From contig JAPLGL010000052.1 in NCBI GenBank assembly GCA_026390155.1, positions 1 to 64,000 of the forward strand: a stretch of 64,000 nt of DNA, read 5' to 3'. This stretch comes from Caldisericota bacterium (lineage in GTDB: Bacteria; Caldisericota; Caldisericia; Cryosericales; Cryosericaceae). Position 1 is the stretch's first letter. The number at the start of each line of letters is the position of its first letter. This document shows, piece after piece, positions 18,874 through 28,740 of the stretch. Below the pieces are notes generated by a model. That model was given only the letters and a program-made list of their open reading frames with translations. It did no database searches and had not been told where the DNA came from. Position numbers and translations under genes: made by a program.

Positions 18874-20664
18874 CTACAATGGGGAAGGTCCTGTGTTCTG
18901 TTCGACCGTGTCGCGGAACTGCTCTGACCACTCCTGCTGGACGCCGAGTGCAAGGGCGTACGGCAGGTATCGTTCGAGAAGCTCCGGTGTTTTCTCGGGC
19001 GGGTGGAACCAGTGCATGCGCTGTTTCTCTGCCACCTTCAGATACAGGGCAAAGCCGTCCGCTTCGTCCACGGCCTGCCGTCCCCGGAGTGTCCAGCTGG
19101 GCATGAGCCGGCCGTAGACGATGTCCAGAACGGCCATGGCAACCACGAGGACGCCCACGGGCACGGTGGCGATGCGGAAGAACATGCCCGCTCCCACGAA
19201 CCAGAAGCTGGAGAAGCACACTGCCATTGATGTGCTGGTGCTCTGAGCTTTCTTCTCTTCCGTTGTAGCCATGCCGATGGTGAGGGCTCCGAGAAACGAG
19301 GTCGGCTTGACCGGATGGGCGACCGGCTGTGTCTTCCACGTTTTGACCAGGGATGACCAGACGAACGCGACCGCCGCAGACCAGATCGAGAGCCAGGCAA
19401 GCAGGAACAGGTATGCCAGCGCGCTGGCGCGCGTTGTCGCCTGCGCCATGCCGGCCAGGACTGCCGTTACGAAGGAGATGCCGATACCGACCAGTGTCTC
19501 GTATCGGTGCAGCCCAAAGTACTCTGTGCGGCAGTTTGCGTCGAGATAGGTCCTGAGTGCCCTCTGCGCCGCCTGCAAAACAGGCTGAGCATAGTGCGTG
19601 ACGGTCAGGGCCCCCTGACCGTTGCTAAACATGCGGTCGGCCATGACCTGTTCGTCGGGAGGCAGAGTTGTGGACGGGGTGCTGGTGCGGCGAAGGACCG
19701 TCGTTCCGTGTTCCTGGGTCACCGTCACTGCGCCGCGTGAGCCCATGTCCAGCAGGTTGGCCGCGAATGCTGTACCGTCGAACGACATGCGGCGGATGTA
19801 GCGCATGCCGGCAGGAGACATGCCCTCGGGGGGGTCAAACCGTGGAATGATCGCTGTTCGTGGAGGGTCCCGACCGACCGCGCTCCATGCTGAGTGAAAA
19901 TAGCCTGCCAGGACGAGAAGTCCGAGAAGCCCCATGACGACGCCACCCCAGTCGCGCACGAACCAGTCTGCGCGCATTCCTGCCGTCGGGACGCCCACGA
20001 ACCCGCCAGGCCACGCTGCGTGGATGACAAGCCGCTCGCCGGCAGCCAGCGGCCGCTCGGCCCGTATCGTGAAGTCACCATCCATGCCCGCAACGGCCTG
20101 CAAAGAGGCGATGCGCCCCACAGCATTCAGCACATAGGCGCCTGCTCCTTTCAGGGAATGCTCGGCACCGGGGGGAGGCATCACAACGACGGCAGCCTGC
20201 GCCACCGGAGCGTTCCACGCTCCCGTGGCATCCCAGGCAAAGTCTGCTCCGGATGTGCCAACTACCATGAACCGGTCCGTGATGAACGTCAGGTCCAGCG
20301 AGTGAAGGCCTGGTGTGATGTCAGTGCCGATGTCCAGTGTCAGTCGGCTGGGTGACGGCGACCTCATGCGCCACGAGACGGGGTTTCCGTCGACGCTGGC
20401 GCGCTGGACGCGCCAGGACGGAGTAGCACGATTACCCGGAAGCACGTCGCGGACATCCTGCGAGAGGGTCCTGCTGATGGTATTGCCGGTTGTCACCAAT
20501 GTCAGCTGCTCTCGTACCTGGATGCTTCCGCTTGCAAACGCGGTGACCGTCGAGACCAGGGACCGGACTTCAATGGGCGCAGCCGCACGCGCGCTGGCGA
20601 CAACCGAGAGCACTGCAACGAGGGCCAGACAGGCTGCCTTGGTGTGCGCAGAGCGGGCTACCAT
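18874..20664 (-). CDS. DUF2207 domain membrane protein (paralogue lacking the Gly-rich tail)
   Basis: Same architecture: [33 protein letters not shown]...[43 protein letters not shown]. Confidence 0.9.
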   Translation of the reverse strand: MVARSAHTKAACLALVAVLSVVASARAAAPIEVRSLVSTVTAFASGSIQVREQLTLVTTGNTISRTLSQDVRDVLPGNRATPSWRVQRASVDGNPVSWRMRSPSPSRLTLDIGTDITPGLHSLDLTFITDRFMVVGTSGADFAWDATGAWNAPVAQAAVVVMPPPGAEHSLKGAGAYVLNAVGRIASLQAVAGMDGDFTIRAERPLAAGERLVIHAAWPGGFVGVPTAGMRADWFVRDWGGVVMGLLGLLVLAGYFHSAWSAVGRDPPRTAIIPRFDPPEGMSPAGMRYIRRMSFDGTAFAANLLDMGSRGAVTVTQEHGTTVLRRTSTPSTTLPPDEQVMADRMFSNGQGALTVTHYAQPVLQAAQRALRTYLDANCRTEYFGLHRYETLVGIGISFVTAVLAGMAQATTRASALAYLFLLAWLSIWSAAVAFVWSSLVKTWKTQPVAHPVKPTSFLGALTIGMATTEEKKAQSTSTSMAVCFSSFWFVGAGMFFRIATVPVGVLVVAMAVLDIVYGRLMPSWTLRGRQAVDEADGFALYLKVAEKQRMHWFHPPEKTPELLERYLPYALALGVQQEWSEQFRDTVEQNTGPSPL

Positions 20665-22661
20665 CCACCCCCTCCACCACCGCCTCCACCGCCTCCGGAG
20701 CCACCACCGCCTCCACCACCGCCTCCGGAGCCACCGCTGAACCCCGAGCTTGTTCCCGGAGCCACCGAGGAAGCTGCGATCGAGGATGCAAAGGCCCCCG
20801 AAAGCGACGACCCGAGCGCCGAGAAGCTCGTGGTGCGCAACGTCTCACTGGAGAACCATACCGGCTGGTATGTCGGTTGACCGGATGCGTCCGTGCGCTC
20901 CAGGACGTCGGCGAAGTTCTCGCTCCACTGCTGTTCGACATCGAGGGCTAGCGCATACGGCAGATAGCGTTCGAACGTTTCGGGCGTGTGATCGACAGGG
21001 GTCAGCATGTTCATGCGGTCCTTCTCGGCCGTGCTGAGGTACATGCGGAACCCATAGATCTGATCCAGGAGTGCTCGACCCTGTGGCGTATAGGCGCGCA
21101 GGAGGCGGAAGAAGACCACGTCGATGGCGATCGTCACAAAGACCAGCCCAAGGAGCAGGGGCCCTGCTATCGCTACGAACGCAACGATGCCGAAAACCTC
21201 ACCCAGGAGAAATGGCACCGCAAACAACGTGAGGCAGCCGGACGCCGGAAGGCTGAAGGCGCGTTTCCCTGATGTGCCTGCGGAGTGTCCGCGCCACGAC
21301 GCCATGACTTGGCTCATGAGTGCCACGACCCCGAATGTCCATATCGACAGCCAGACCGACATGAACACGAACCCAAAGATGCGCTCCGGCTGTGTCGTGC
21401 CCAGCAGGCCGGCAGCGATGACACCCGCGACGGAGAGGGCAATTCCCGTTGCTGCATAGCGGCCGTTTGTGACAAAGTATCCCTTGCCATAGGCCTTCTG
21501 CAGTGCCTTCTCAAGGGCTTTGCGGATGGCCTGGACACGGCCATGCGCACTCTGCTTGAAGACAAGCCGTGTCTTCGAGCGGCCTTCAAACAGCTCCTGC
21601 AGGAGCTCCGTTTCGTCGGGCAGGAGGCTGGCTGGTATCAAGCCTGCGGTGTCGACCGCGAAGGAGTCATCCTCACCTTGCGAGATGACCAGCGCACCCT
21701 TGACTGCAAGCCCTGTGATCGCAGCTGCAAGCCCCTTGGTGTCGGGCCCCATGAGCCGTACATACCGCATCGCAGCAGGGCTGAGTCCTTCGGGTGGAGC
21801 AAACTGGGGGATAATGGTTCCGGGACGGGGATCGCGGCCGACACGTACCCACGTGAGCAGGTAGTACAACAGGAGGCCGAGTGTCGTCAGCAGAGCGATG
21901 CCAAATCCACGGTTGTCACGCAGCCACCACCGAAGGTTCTGGAGCGACGATGGTGGAACCACAAACCCCTTCTGCCATCCGACGACGACGCTCAGCCCTT
22001 CGAAGCGCGCGAGAGGCGCCGTGGTTGTGAACACGGGGTTCCCGCTGTCGTCCCGCGACATCGTGTAGTCTGTGCCCGTTGCCCCCTGCAACCCGGTGTA
22101 GGCAGTGAGCCCGGTGACCTGCTGCCACGCGGTTCCGGGCAGGATGACAGTGCAACTGGCCTGTTCGATAGGGTATTCCCAGCCGTTGCCTGTCGCGTTC
22201 CAGAACAACTCATCATGGTCATCGAAGAATCCCAGCTGGCGGTCGGAGGAGTACGTGAAGACATACGTGTGCTCACCGGGTTCCAGGTCCACGGAACCGG
22301 CACCGAAATAGACCCGGGTGCCGTTCGTCTGCCGCGTGGTGTGCCACGGTTCAGTCGAGCCATCGCGCATGAGGCTGAGGACCTGGAAAGCGACGCGCAC
22401 AGACGCACGCCCTGGGTTCTCGTACGTGGTGGGGAAGTCACGGTACAGGCCGTGCTGGATGGTGATACCTGCGGAGACGAACCGAATGGTCTCCTGGACC
22501 GTCATGGTGGAGTCCGTGTGAACGTTGACGACGCTGTCGAAGGACAGGATGCGCTCAGCTTCAGCAGCCCTCGCCCTGTCCACGGGGAACAGGAACACGA
22601 GGGCTGCCATCAGCATGAGAACCGTGCAGGCGAGCTTCTTCACCGCCGGCGCCTGACTCAT
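20658..22661 (-). CDS. DUF2207 domain membrane protein with poly-Gly/W C-terminal tail
   Basis: [51 protein letters not shown]...[18 protein letters not shown]...[14 protein letters not shown]. Confidence 0.92.
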   Translation of the reverse strand: MSQAPAVKKLACTVLMLMAALVFLFPVDRARAAEAERILSFDSVVNVHTDSTMTVQETIRFVSAGITIQHGLYRDFPTTYENPGRASVRVAFQVLSLMRDGSTEPWHTTRQTNGTRVYFGAGSVDLEPGEHTYVFTYSSDRQLGFFDDHDELFWNATGNGWEYPIEQASCTVILPGTAWQQVTGLTAYTGLQGATGTDYTMSRDDSGNPVFTTTAPLARFEGLSVVVGWQKGFVVPPSSLQNLRWWLRDNRGFGIALLTTLGLLLYYLLTWVRVGRDPRPGTIIPQFAPPEGLSPAAMRYVRLMGPDTKGLAAAITGLAVKGALVISQGEDDSFAVDTAGLIPASLLPDETELLQELFEGRSKTRLVFKQSAHGRVQAIRKALEKALQKAYGKGYFVTNGRYAATGIALSVAGVIAAGLLGTTQPERIFGFVFMSVWLSIWTFGVVALMSQVMASWRGHSAGTSGKRAFSLPASGCLTLFAVPFLLGEVFGIVAFVAIAGPLLLGLVFVTIAIDVVFFRLLRAYTPQGRALLDQIYGFRMYLSTAEKDRMNMLTPVDHTPETFERYLPYALALDVEQQWSENFADVLERTDASGQPTYQPVWFSSETLRTTSFSALGSSLSGAFASSIAASSVAPGTSSGFSGGSGGGGGGGGGSGGGGGGGGGGGW

Positions 22662-22671
22662 GAATGGACTG

Positions 22672-23232
22672 CTACTTGTTGTCGAACGAGACCTTCGGTG
22701 ATTCGCGCTCTTCGGCGCCATTCAGCTCGAAGAACTCAGCTTTCTTGAAGCCAAACATGTTGGCGACGAAGACAGAGGGGAACGTCTCGCACATGATGTT
22801 GTAATCTCGCACCGTGCCATTGTAGTACCGGCGAGCCATCTGGATCTGGTCCTCAAGGTCAGCAAGCTTGGCCTGCAGGTCGAGGAAGTTGGCATTGGCC
22901 TTGAGGTCGGGATAGGCTTCTGCGACAGCGAACAGGGTCTTCAGGGTCCCATTCAGCTGGTTCTCGGCCGCAGCCTTGTCCGCGACACCGGTTGCGCCCA
23001 TGGCGCGTGTGCGCATGTCGGTAACCTCTTTGAAGACCTGCTCTTCGTGGCTGGCGTACCCCTGGACGGTCTGAACCAGGTTCGGGATAAGGTCATAGCG
23101 GCGCTTCAGCTGGACATCCACGCCTGACCAGGCCTCGTCCTTCATGGTGCGCTTGCGGACGAGCTGGTTGTAGATGCCGACGAGCCAGACGGCGATGAGA
23201 GCAATGACTCCAAGAACAATCAACCAAGGCAT
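22672..23232 (-). CDS. lemA: LemA family protein
   Basis: [54 protein letters not shown]...[43 protein letters not shown]. Confidence 0.97.
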   Translation of the reverse strand: MPWLIVLGVIALIAVWLVGIYNQLVRKRTMKDEAWSGVDVQLKRRYDLIPNLVQTVQGYASHEEQVFKEVTDMRTRAMGATGVADKAAAENQLNGTLKTLFAVAEAYPDLKANANFLDLQAKLADLEDQIQMARRYYNGTVRDYNIMCETFPSVFVANMFGFKKAEFFELNGAEERESPKVSFDNK

Positions 23233-23332
23233 CGTGTTCCTCCTTTTATCGATAGTGGAAATACTGTGTCGCCCAAACCTGCCAGGCGCCTGTCCATAGT
23301 GTAGAGAAAACCGTGGTATTGCAAAGACTCCC

Positions 23333-23446
23333 TGTAACACTCTCGGGACGGTTCCGTTTCTGTAACAGTGTTACACTTTTGGGACAGGTCTGGTTCGTGA
23401 ATTGGCAGGAAGGGCTGGATCCCCGCCTGTGCGGGAATGACAAAGG
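23333..23446. repeat. Inverted copy of the 2822-2916 95-bp repeat plus GTCATTCCCGC...CGGGGATCCAG motif
   Basis: Reverse complement differs from 2822-2916 at about 3 positions in 95 bp. Confidence 0.92.
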
Positions 23447-23463
23447 GTGCGTTACCCTGTGGC

Positions 23464-23829
23464 CTAGGCGTCTGTCTCTGGGAAGTTGTCCGTGTCCTCG
23501 GGCACGTTCGCCGGCAGCTGGAAGGTGCCGGCGACGTCACACGGGAAGGAGACCGCCGCCACGACGGCGGACGTGTTGAGAGGGCCGTAGATGTGGGGAT
23601 AGTAGATCCCGTCAGTCGGTTCCCACAGCGTTTCCGCGTCGAGCAGCTTCTGGCTGATGCACAGGAGCACAAGGCCGTGGATGTTACGGTAATGCTTGTT
23701 TGCGACGTCCGCGATCTGTTCCAGTGCTGAACAGTGGATGAAGCCGTCGCTTCCGAGGCTTTCGGGGACGTACTTACCTGCAAGCAGTGCCTGCTGCCAC
23801 AGGTCTTCAGCTTCGATGTGATAGATCAT
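23464..23829 (-). CDS. DUF952 family protein
   Basis: MIYHIEAEDLWQQALLAGKYVPESLGSDGFIHCSALEQIADVANKHYRN...LWEPTDGIYYPHIYGPLNTSAVVAAVSFP. Confidence 0.88.
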   Translation of the reverse strand: MIYHIEAEDLWQQALLAGKYVPESLGSDGFIHCSALEQIADVANKHYRNIHGLVLLCISQKLLDAETLWEPTDGIYYPHIYGPLNTSAVVAAVSFPCDVAGTFQLPANVPEDTDNFPETDA

Positions 23830-23857
23830 GGTGTTTCTTCCTCCAGTCAGGAATGTC

Positions 23858-24358
23858 TCATGATGATCGGGGCGTCGTCCCCTTCGCCTTGCAGGTGAGG
23901 TGGTCGAAGCGGACTTCCAGAACGACGATACGGGACAGGGCTTCGTCGGAAAAGACTTCTTCGGGGACACCGGGGTGGCACTGACCGATGATGACATTCA
24001 GGCCCCGAGCCTTGACCAGCGGGTCGAGGACGAATGACACGGTGCCGGCTCCGATCACGGTGACGTAGTTCGCGGTGCACTCCTCGCCAGTTGTACCGGT
24101 CACAATCTGGATGTCCTCGTCTATCTCGACACAGACGCGCGGATTGGCATGCAGGATGTCCACCTTCCTGCCTTGGGCGGCAGCGTGCAGAAGCAGGTGT
24201 TCGCCGTCCCAGCCGCAGTTCATGGGGACCAGGTACGGCTCAGTCCCGTCCACCATCGCGACACGGCACAGCGTGGCACGCCCCAGGATGCGACGAATGA
24301 CGCCAGTATCGGTCACCTCGCACTCTTTCCTTCTCATCGGTCTGTCGGTCGATGCCAT
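23858..24358 (-). CDS. Pyridoxamine 5'-phosphate oxidase family / flavin-binding protein
   Basis: MRRKECEVTDTGVIRRILGRATLCRVAMVDGTEPYLVPMNCGWDGEHLLLHAAAQGRKVDILHANPRVCVEID. Confidence 0.9.
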   Translation of the reverse strand: MASTDRPMRRKECEVTDTGVIRRILGRATLCRVAMVDGTEPYLVPMNCGWDGEHLLLHAAAQGRKVDILHANPRVCVEIDEDIQIVTGTTGEECTANYVTVIGAGTVSFVLDPLVKARGLNVIIGQCHPGVPEEVFSDEALSRIVVLEVRFDHLTCKAKGTTPRSS

Positions 24359-24511
24359 GGTTCCCCCCTGCCCTTGTGGGGCACCCGAATAGTATATGAG
24401 AAACTCCGCGGCCGTCACGACCGCGGAGCCGGACCGGCATGACATGCAGGATCATCTCAGTGGTTGATTTTGTGCATGGTTGGCTTGCCGCCGGTCGTTG
24501 CGTCCACACTC

Positions 24512-24552
24512 TTGACATCATATTCATGTGTATTAGATTGGTAGTGCACCAA
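24512..24552 (+). promoter_or_regulatory. Promoter TTGACA-N16-TAGATT overlapped by an imperfect palindrome TTGGTagtgcACCAA (candidate GntR operator)
   Basis: Located 50-90 nt upstream of the GntR gene. Confidence 0.45.
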
Positions 24553-24599
24553 GACGCTAAGCAGTACTGTGACCGTCCAAGGGACGGAGGAGGCGTGAC

Positions 24600-24965
24600 A
24601 TGGAGTTTGATGACAGGGCTCCCATCTACATACAGATCATGGACCTGATCAAGAGGCGGATCGCTGTCGGAGAGCTGAAAGCAGGGGGGCAGCTGCCATC
24701 AGTGCGCGACCTCGCCCGGCAGGTCGTCGTGAACCCGAACACCGTGCAGAAGGCCTATCTTGAGCTGGAACGGGAAGGGTATGTCGCCACCCAGCGTGGC
24801 ATGGGGACTTTCGTATCAGGCGACCACGGCACTGTCGATCTCCTGCGACCAGGACTTGCGCGCGACATCGTGAAAACATACATTGCCGCAATGCGCTCGC
24901 TCGGGTATGGCGTGCACGAAATGTCGACAATGGCGGCAGAAGAAGCTGAGAAGGAGACGAAATGA
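24600..24965 (+). CDS. GntR family regulator (YtrA-like short form)
   Basis: DDRAPIYIQIMDLIKRRIAVGELKAGGQLPSVRDLARQVVVNPNTVQKAYLELEREGYVATQRGMGTFV. Confidence 0.93.
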   Translation: MEFDDRAPIYIQIMDLIKRRIAVGELKAGGQLPSVRDLARQVVVNPNTVQKAYLELEREGYVATQRGMGTFVSGDHGTVDLLRPGLARDIVKTYIAAMRSLGYGVHEMSTMAAEEAEKETK

Positions 24966-25672
24966 GCACGATTGTTCAGATCAGTGACCTTACGAAGCGC
25001 TATATCACGACAACGGCACTGTCCGATGTCACGCTGGATGTTCCCGAAGGGCATATCATGGGGCTTCTTGGTCCCAACGGCAGTGGCAAGACGACGCTCA
25101 TGAAGATTCTCGCGGGCCTGGTGTCACCAACGTCGGGGAGTGTCCTTGTGGATGGTATGGCTCCGGGCGTCGCAACCAAGGCAATTGTCTCGTTTCTGCC
25201 GGACGTGAACCATCTCGACCGGTGGATGTCGGTCAGCGAGGCGGGCGACTTCTACGCCGACTTCTTCAGTGATTTTGATCGCAAGTGCTTCCAAGAGCTG
25301 CTCGCCATCATGGGCCTCTCTGCCCGCCAGAAGGTCGGTTCGCTACCCAGAGGTATGGTCGAGAAGGTGAGGCTGTCCCTGGTCTTCTCACGCAGGGCAC
25401 GGCTCTACGTTTTGGACGAGCCATTTGGAGGGCTGGACCCGCTTGCACGCAGTCAGGTGCTGGACGCACTGGTTGCCAACTTCCGCGCTGACTGCTCGAT
25501 GATCCTGTCGACACAGATGGTCACCGATGTCGAGCGCTTCTTCGACGATGTCGTATTCCTGGACACGGGCTGTGTGGTGCTGGCGGGTGAAGCAGAGGAC
25601 CTGCGCACCAGACGGGGTGCGTCGATCGAGGAGATTTACAGGGAGGTCTACGGACATGTGGAAACTCGTTAG
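24962..25672 (+). CDS. ABC transporter ATP-binding protein
   Basis: MGLLGPNGSGKTTLMKILAGLV (Walker A), LYVLDEPFGGLDPLAR (Walker B); ATGA overlap with the GntR gene. Confidence 0.95.
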   Translation: MSTIVQISDLTKRYITTTALSDVTLDVPEGHIMGLLGPNGSGKTTLMKILAGLVSPTSGSVLVDGMAPGVATKAIVSFLPDVNHLDRWMSVSEAGDFYADFFSDFDRKCFQELLAIMGLSARQKVGSLPRGMVEKVRLSLVFSRRARLYVLDEPFGGLDPLARSQVLDALVANFRADCSMILSTQMVTDVERFFDDVVFLDTGCVVLAGEAEDLRTRRGASIEEIYREVYGHVETR

Positions 25673-26447
25673 GTACCAGCTCAGGGGCCGCAGACTTCTG
25701 TACACGATTGGACTCATCAGCATGGTCGCGCTGACGCTGTATCAGGCGACGCGCTTCATCGGGATGCGGGACAACCCTGTGCAGTCGGCGCCCGTTTCGA
25801 TGAGCGTGCCGATGATGATGGCTTTCTACTGGGTCCTTTTCTACGGGGTCATGACGGTCATCAACATTGTCACCTACACGCAGGACCTGTATGGCGATAC
25901 CGGATATCTTGTCTTCGGCCTGCCGCTTCGCGGAGCAGAGGTCCTTGGCTCCCGCATCACGCTGCTTGTCATCGATACAGTTGTGACCCTGCTGGGCGGC
26001 ATGACCAGTGTCATCGTGCTCGCTTGCCTTGCACCGGGACTTTCTCAGCAGGTACGGCCCTACGTTGGCCGGTTCCTGCTGACCGGCGACTACTGGGTGA
26101 TGTGTCTTGGTGTTCTTGCCGTGATCGTCAGCTTCATGTCGATCATGTTCTTCGGCGTCACGTTCGGCAAGACCCTTACCAACTCGAAGAAGCACCTCGG
26201 CAGCGTCTTCTCAGCGCTCGTCGTGATCGCGGTGCTCTGGGCTAGTGCTCAGCTGGGCACACTGCTTGAGATGCGACTGTTCGAGGGGGTCCATCTCACC
26301 TTGAGCCCTTGGTGGAACCTGCCGTTCCTTGGATTGGGGACGCAGCCCGTCCAGTTTCCGCTGGTCTCTCCACTGATGTTTGTGGCGCTTGGCGTTCTGG
26401 CGTTTGCAGTGACGTCCTGGCTCATGGACCGCAAGCTCAACCTGTAG
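25656..26447 (+). CDS. ABC transporter permease (multi-TM membrane protein)
   Basis: MWKLVRYQLRGRRLLYTIGLISMVALTLYQ...; overlaps the ATPase gene 3' end. Confidence 0.85.
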   Translation: MWKLVRYQLRGRRLLYTIGLISMVALTLYQATRFIGMRDNPVQSAPVSMSVPMMMAFYWVLFYGVMTVINIVTYTQDLYGDTGYLVFGLPLRGAEVLGSRITLLVIDTVVTLLGGMTSVIVLACLAPGLSQQVRPYVGRFLLTGDYWVMCLGVLAVIVSFMSIMFFGVTFGKTLTNSKKHLGSVFSALVVIAVLWASAQLGTLLEMRLFEGVHLTLSPWWNLPFLGLGTQPVQFPLVSPLMFVALGVLAFAVTSWLMDRKLNL

Positions 26448-26517
26448 GGGCGATATGGCGCCGGTGGACTGATGGAGCGTCAGATATTCGCCGGCGTCAA
26501 TGTGATGTCAGAGTGTT

Positions 26518-26545
26518 TTGTTCAATACACCAATGATGGTATGAT
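26518..26545 (+). promoter_or_regulatory. Promoter TTGTTC-N16-TATGAT
   Basis: -10 ends 7 nt before the ATG at 26552. Confidence 0.5.
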
Positions 26546-26551
26546 AGCCAT

Positions 26552-27454
26552 ATGAAACGTGCCCTCGATTCAGGCAAGACTGGGTCCATACAGCCGCGCA
26601 TCAGGTCCATGACGTGCGCCCTCACGCCCGCCGAACGCCTGCCGCCGATGAGCTTGGATCCGATGACCCTGCGGATTCCCGCTCAGGTCCTGACAGTCAC
26701 TGGACCGGTGGTGCACAGGTCCTCCCCTCACCATGGCAGATGTGGTCTCGTGCTGTTGCTGCAGAACGCGTCAGGACAGCGATTTGTGTTGAAGATCGCC
26801 CGTGGAGCCTATCGCATGCAGGAACTCGCCCTCGAATATGACGTGCTGAAGCTTCTGCATGGAACAGCGATTCCTGTGCCGAAGCCCCTTGTCCATGTCC
26901 AGAACCGGCCCCACGGATTCCTGTTGATGGAGCATGCCGCTGGTCGCTCTGGGACTGACGTTCTGCGTGAAGCTGGTTCCAGAGACGACCGAGACCGCAT
27001 TGCCATGGCATTGGGCTCCATGCTGTCGACGCTGCACCATCTGCCGGTTGGAGCTGTAACCTGGCAGGAGTGCATCGACGGGCAACTGCTCTGGGCTGAG
27101 CATCATCTGCAGGAAAAAGTGATGAGCAGGGCCGAATTCCGTGCCAAGGGCATTACGGGCGACCCCGTCAAGGAACTTGAGCGCCTGAAGGCTACCTGTC
27201 CCGCCCCTGGCGTCGTGGCTCTCCTGCACGGCGACTTTCGGCCGAAGAACGTTCTGCTGGACGGGGAGAGGATTACGTCCGTGCTTGACTGGTCGTTCAC
27301 TGATGTCGGTGATCCCTGGTATGACCTGGCAACGATGTTCGGGTATCTGGACGCCGCCGGTCAACAGGTCTTCCTCAATGCGTATGGGCTCGAGGCCGTC
27401 GACCGCGAGCGCCTGGACTGGTTCCGCTCCCTCTCCGTCTACTTGGCCGTCTAG
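26552..27454 (+). CDS. Aminoglycoside phosphotransferase (APH)-family kinase
   Basis: ALLHGDFRPKNVLLDGERITSVLDWSFTDVGDPWYDLATMFG. Confidence 0.9.
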   Translation: MKRALDSGKTGSIQPRIRSMTCALTPAERLPPMSLDPMTLRIPAQVLTVTGPVVHRSSPHHGRCGLVLLLQNASGQRFVLKIARGAYRMQELALEYDVLKLLHGTAIPVPKPLVHVQNRPHGFLLMEHAAGRSGTDVLREAGSRDDRDRIAMALGSMLSTLHHLPVGAVTWQECIDGQLLWAEHHLQEKVMSRAEFRAKGITGDPVKELERLKATCPAPGVVALLHGDFRPKNVLLDGERITSVLDWSFTDVGDPWYDLATMFGYLDAAGQQVFLNAYGLEAVDRERLDWFRSLSVYLAV

Positions 27455-27502
27455 GCTCTCTCGCCGGTCTGGTGAGCCATTGCGCGCGTGGCCGCCGCTG
27501 CC

Positions 27503-28726
27503 CTATGACCGTACCTCGCGGACGTAGATCATGGAGCCGGCGAGGAGGAAGACGGTGCCCGCAGTCGCCAGGACCAGCAGGTTCGGCGCGATCGCGGCAA
27601 ATCCCAGTCCGCGCACGACGATCTTGTTCAGGCCATTGACTGCCCAGTATTGCGGAAACAAGCGTGCTACCTGCTGCATGAACGGAGGAGCCACTTCGAT
27701 GGGCCACCACGAGCCCGCCAGCATGGATGTCGCATACGTCACGAATGACGCGATGACGCTTGCCTGAGCCATCGTTCTGCACAGAGCCCCGACCAAGACG
27801 CCAAGCCCGGTGGCCGCGAACACGTACACGAAGACCATCGCTGCTACCGCCAGAGGGTTCCGGCCCCAGTCTACTCTGAGAACGACCCAGCCCCACATGA
27901 TGAACAAGGAGAACTGGGCAATACCTACGACCATCATGGCCATCAGTTTGCCCACGAGGAAAGCCAGGGCTGATGTCGAGGTAGTCATGATGCGAGCAAG
28001 GGTGTTCCGGAGGCGCTCGCTCACCAGGGCGGTCGCTGTTCCTAGAACGCCGGCCATGACGAACATCACGCCGAATCCGGTACTGCTCTGCGTTGGGCTG
28101 TCGGGGATCTGGACCTGCGGTCGCGTGCGTGCCAGGACGGAGTAGTTGGTCGTGACAGTCGGCGATTCGGTCAGTGCCGTCTGTGCGACAGCAAACGCCG
28201 TTCGCCACGCTGTGAGACGAGTGGCCGGATCGAATGTCTTCCACAATGCCAACTGATCAGTCGTCACAGAGGCAGCGTAGGCCAGGGTCGACACCCGCGT
28301 CGTGGCATTTGAGACCAGCTGCTCAAGGAAGTAGCCCGACGATTGCCCCGCCGAGCGAACCATCTCGACTGTCGCCGGGTCACCGGCTTCCACAGCAGCG
28401 CCAAACCCCGCAGGGATGACGATGAGCACGGGAACCTTCTCGTCCTTGACTTGCTGCCTGCCGTCTGCTTCGGAAGGCGTCTGGACGTCGAGGGCGGACT
28501 CCGCGCGGAGGGCTTGCTCGAAGACGCCGCTGACCTCCCCGCGGTCGAGGTCGACAAAGGCGACGGGCACCTTGGGCGCGGGACCGGACGATCCAAACCC
28601 GCCGAACGCCACGCCAACAATGGTTGTGAAGACGATCGGAACCAGTAGGAGCCAGATGAACGAGGATTTGTCCCGCGCGATGAGGCGAAGCTGAAGACCT
28701 GCGACGAATAGTGCTTTGCGGATCAT
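27503..28726 (-). CDS. ABC-2 type transporter permease
   Basis: MIRKALFVAGLQLRLIARDKSSFIWLLLVPIVFTTIVG...GFGVMFVMAGVLGTATALVSERLRNTLARIMTTSTSALAFLVGKL. Confidence 0.92.
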   Translation of the reverse strand: MIRKALFVAGLQLRLIARDKSSFIWLLLVPIVFTTIVGVAFGGFGSSGPAPKVPVAFVDLDRGEVSGVFEQALRAESALDVQTPSEADGRQQVKDEKVPVLIVIPAGFGAAVEAGDPATVEMVRSAGQSSGYFLEQLVSNATTRVSTLAYAASVTTDQLALWKTFDPATRLTAWRTAFAVAQTALTESPTVTTNYSVLARTRPQVQIPDSPTQSSTGFGVMFVMAGVLGTATALVSERLRNTLARIMTTSTSALAFLVGKLMAMMVVGIAQFSLFIMWGWVVLRVDWGRNPLAVAAMVFVYVFAATGLGVLVGALCRTMAQASVIASFVTYATSMLAGSWWPIEVAPPFMQQVARLFPQYWAVNGLNKIVVRGLGFAAIAPNLLVLATAGTVFLLAGSMIYVREVRS

Positions 28727-28740
28727 GGCACACTCCTGAC

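Noticed and set aside
21285-22748. 487-aa plus-strand ORF
   Set aside because: Antisense of the DUF2207/LemA genes; no recognisable motifs.
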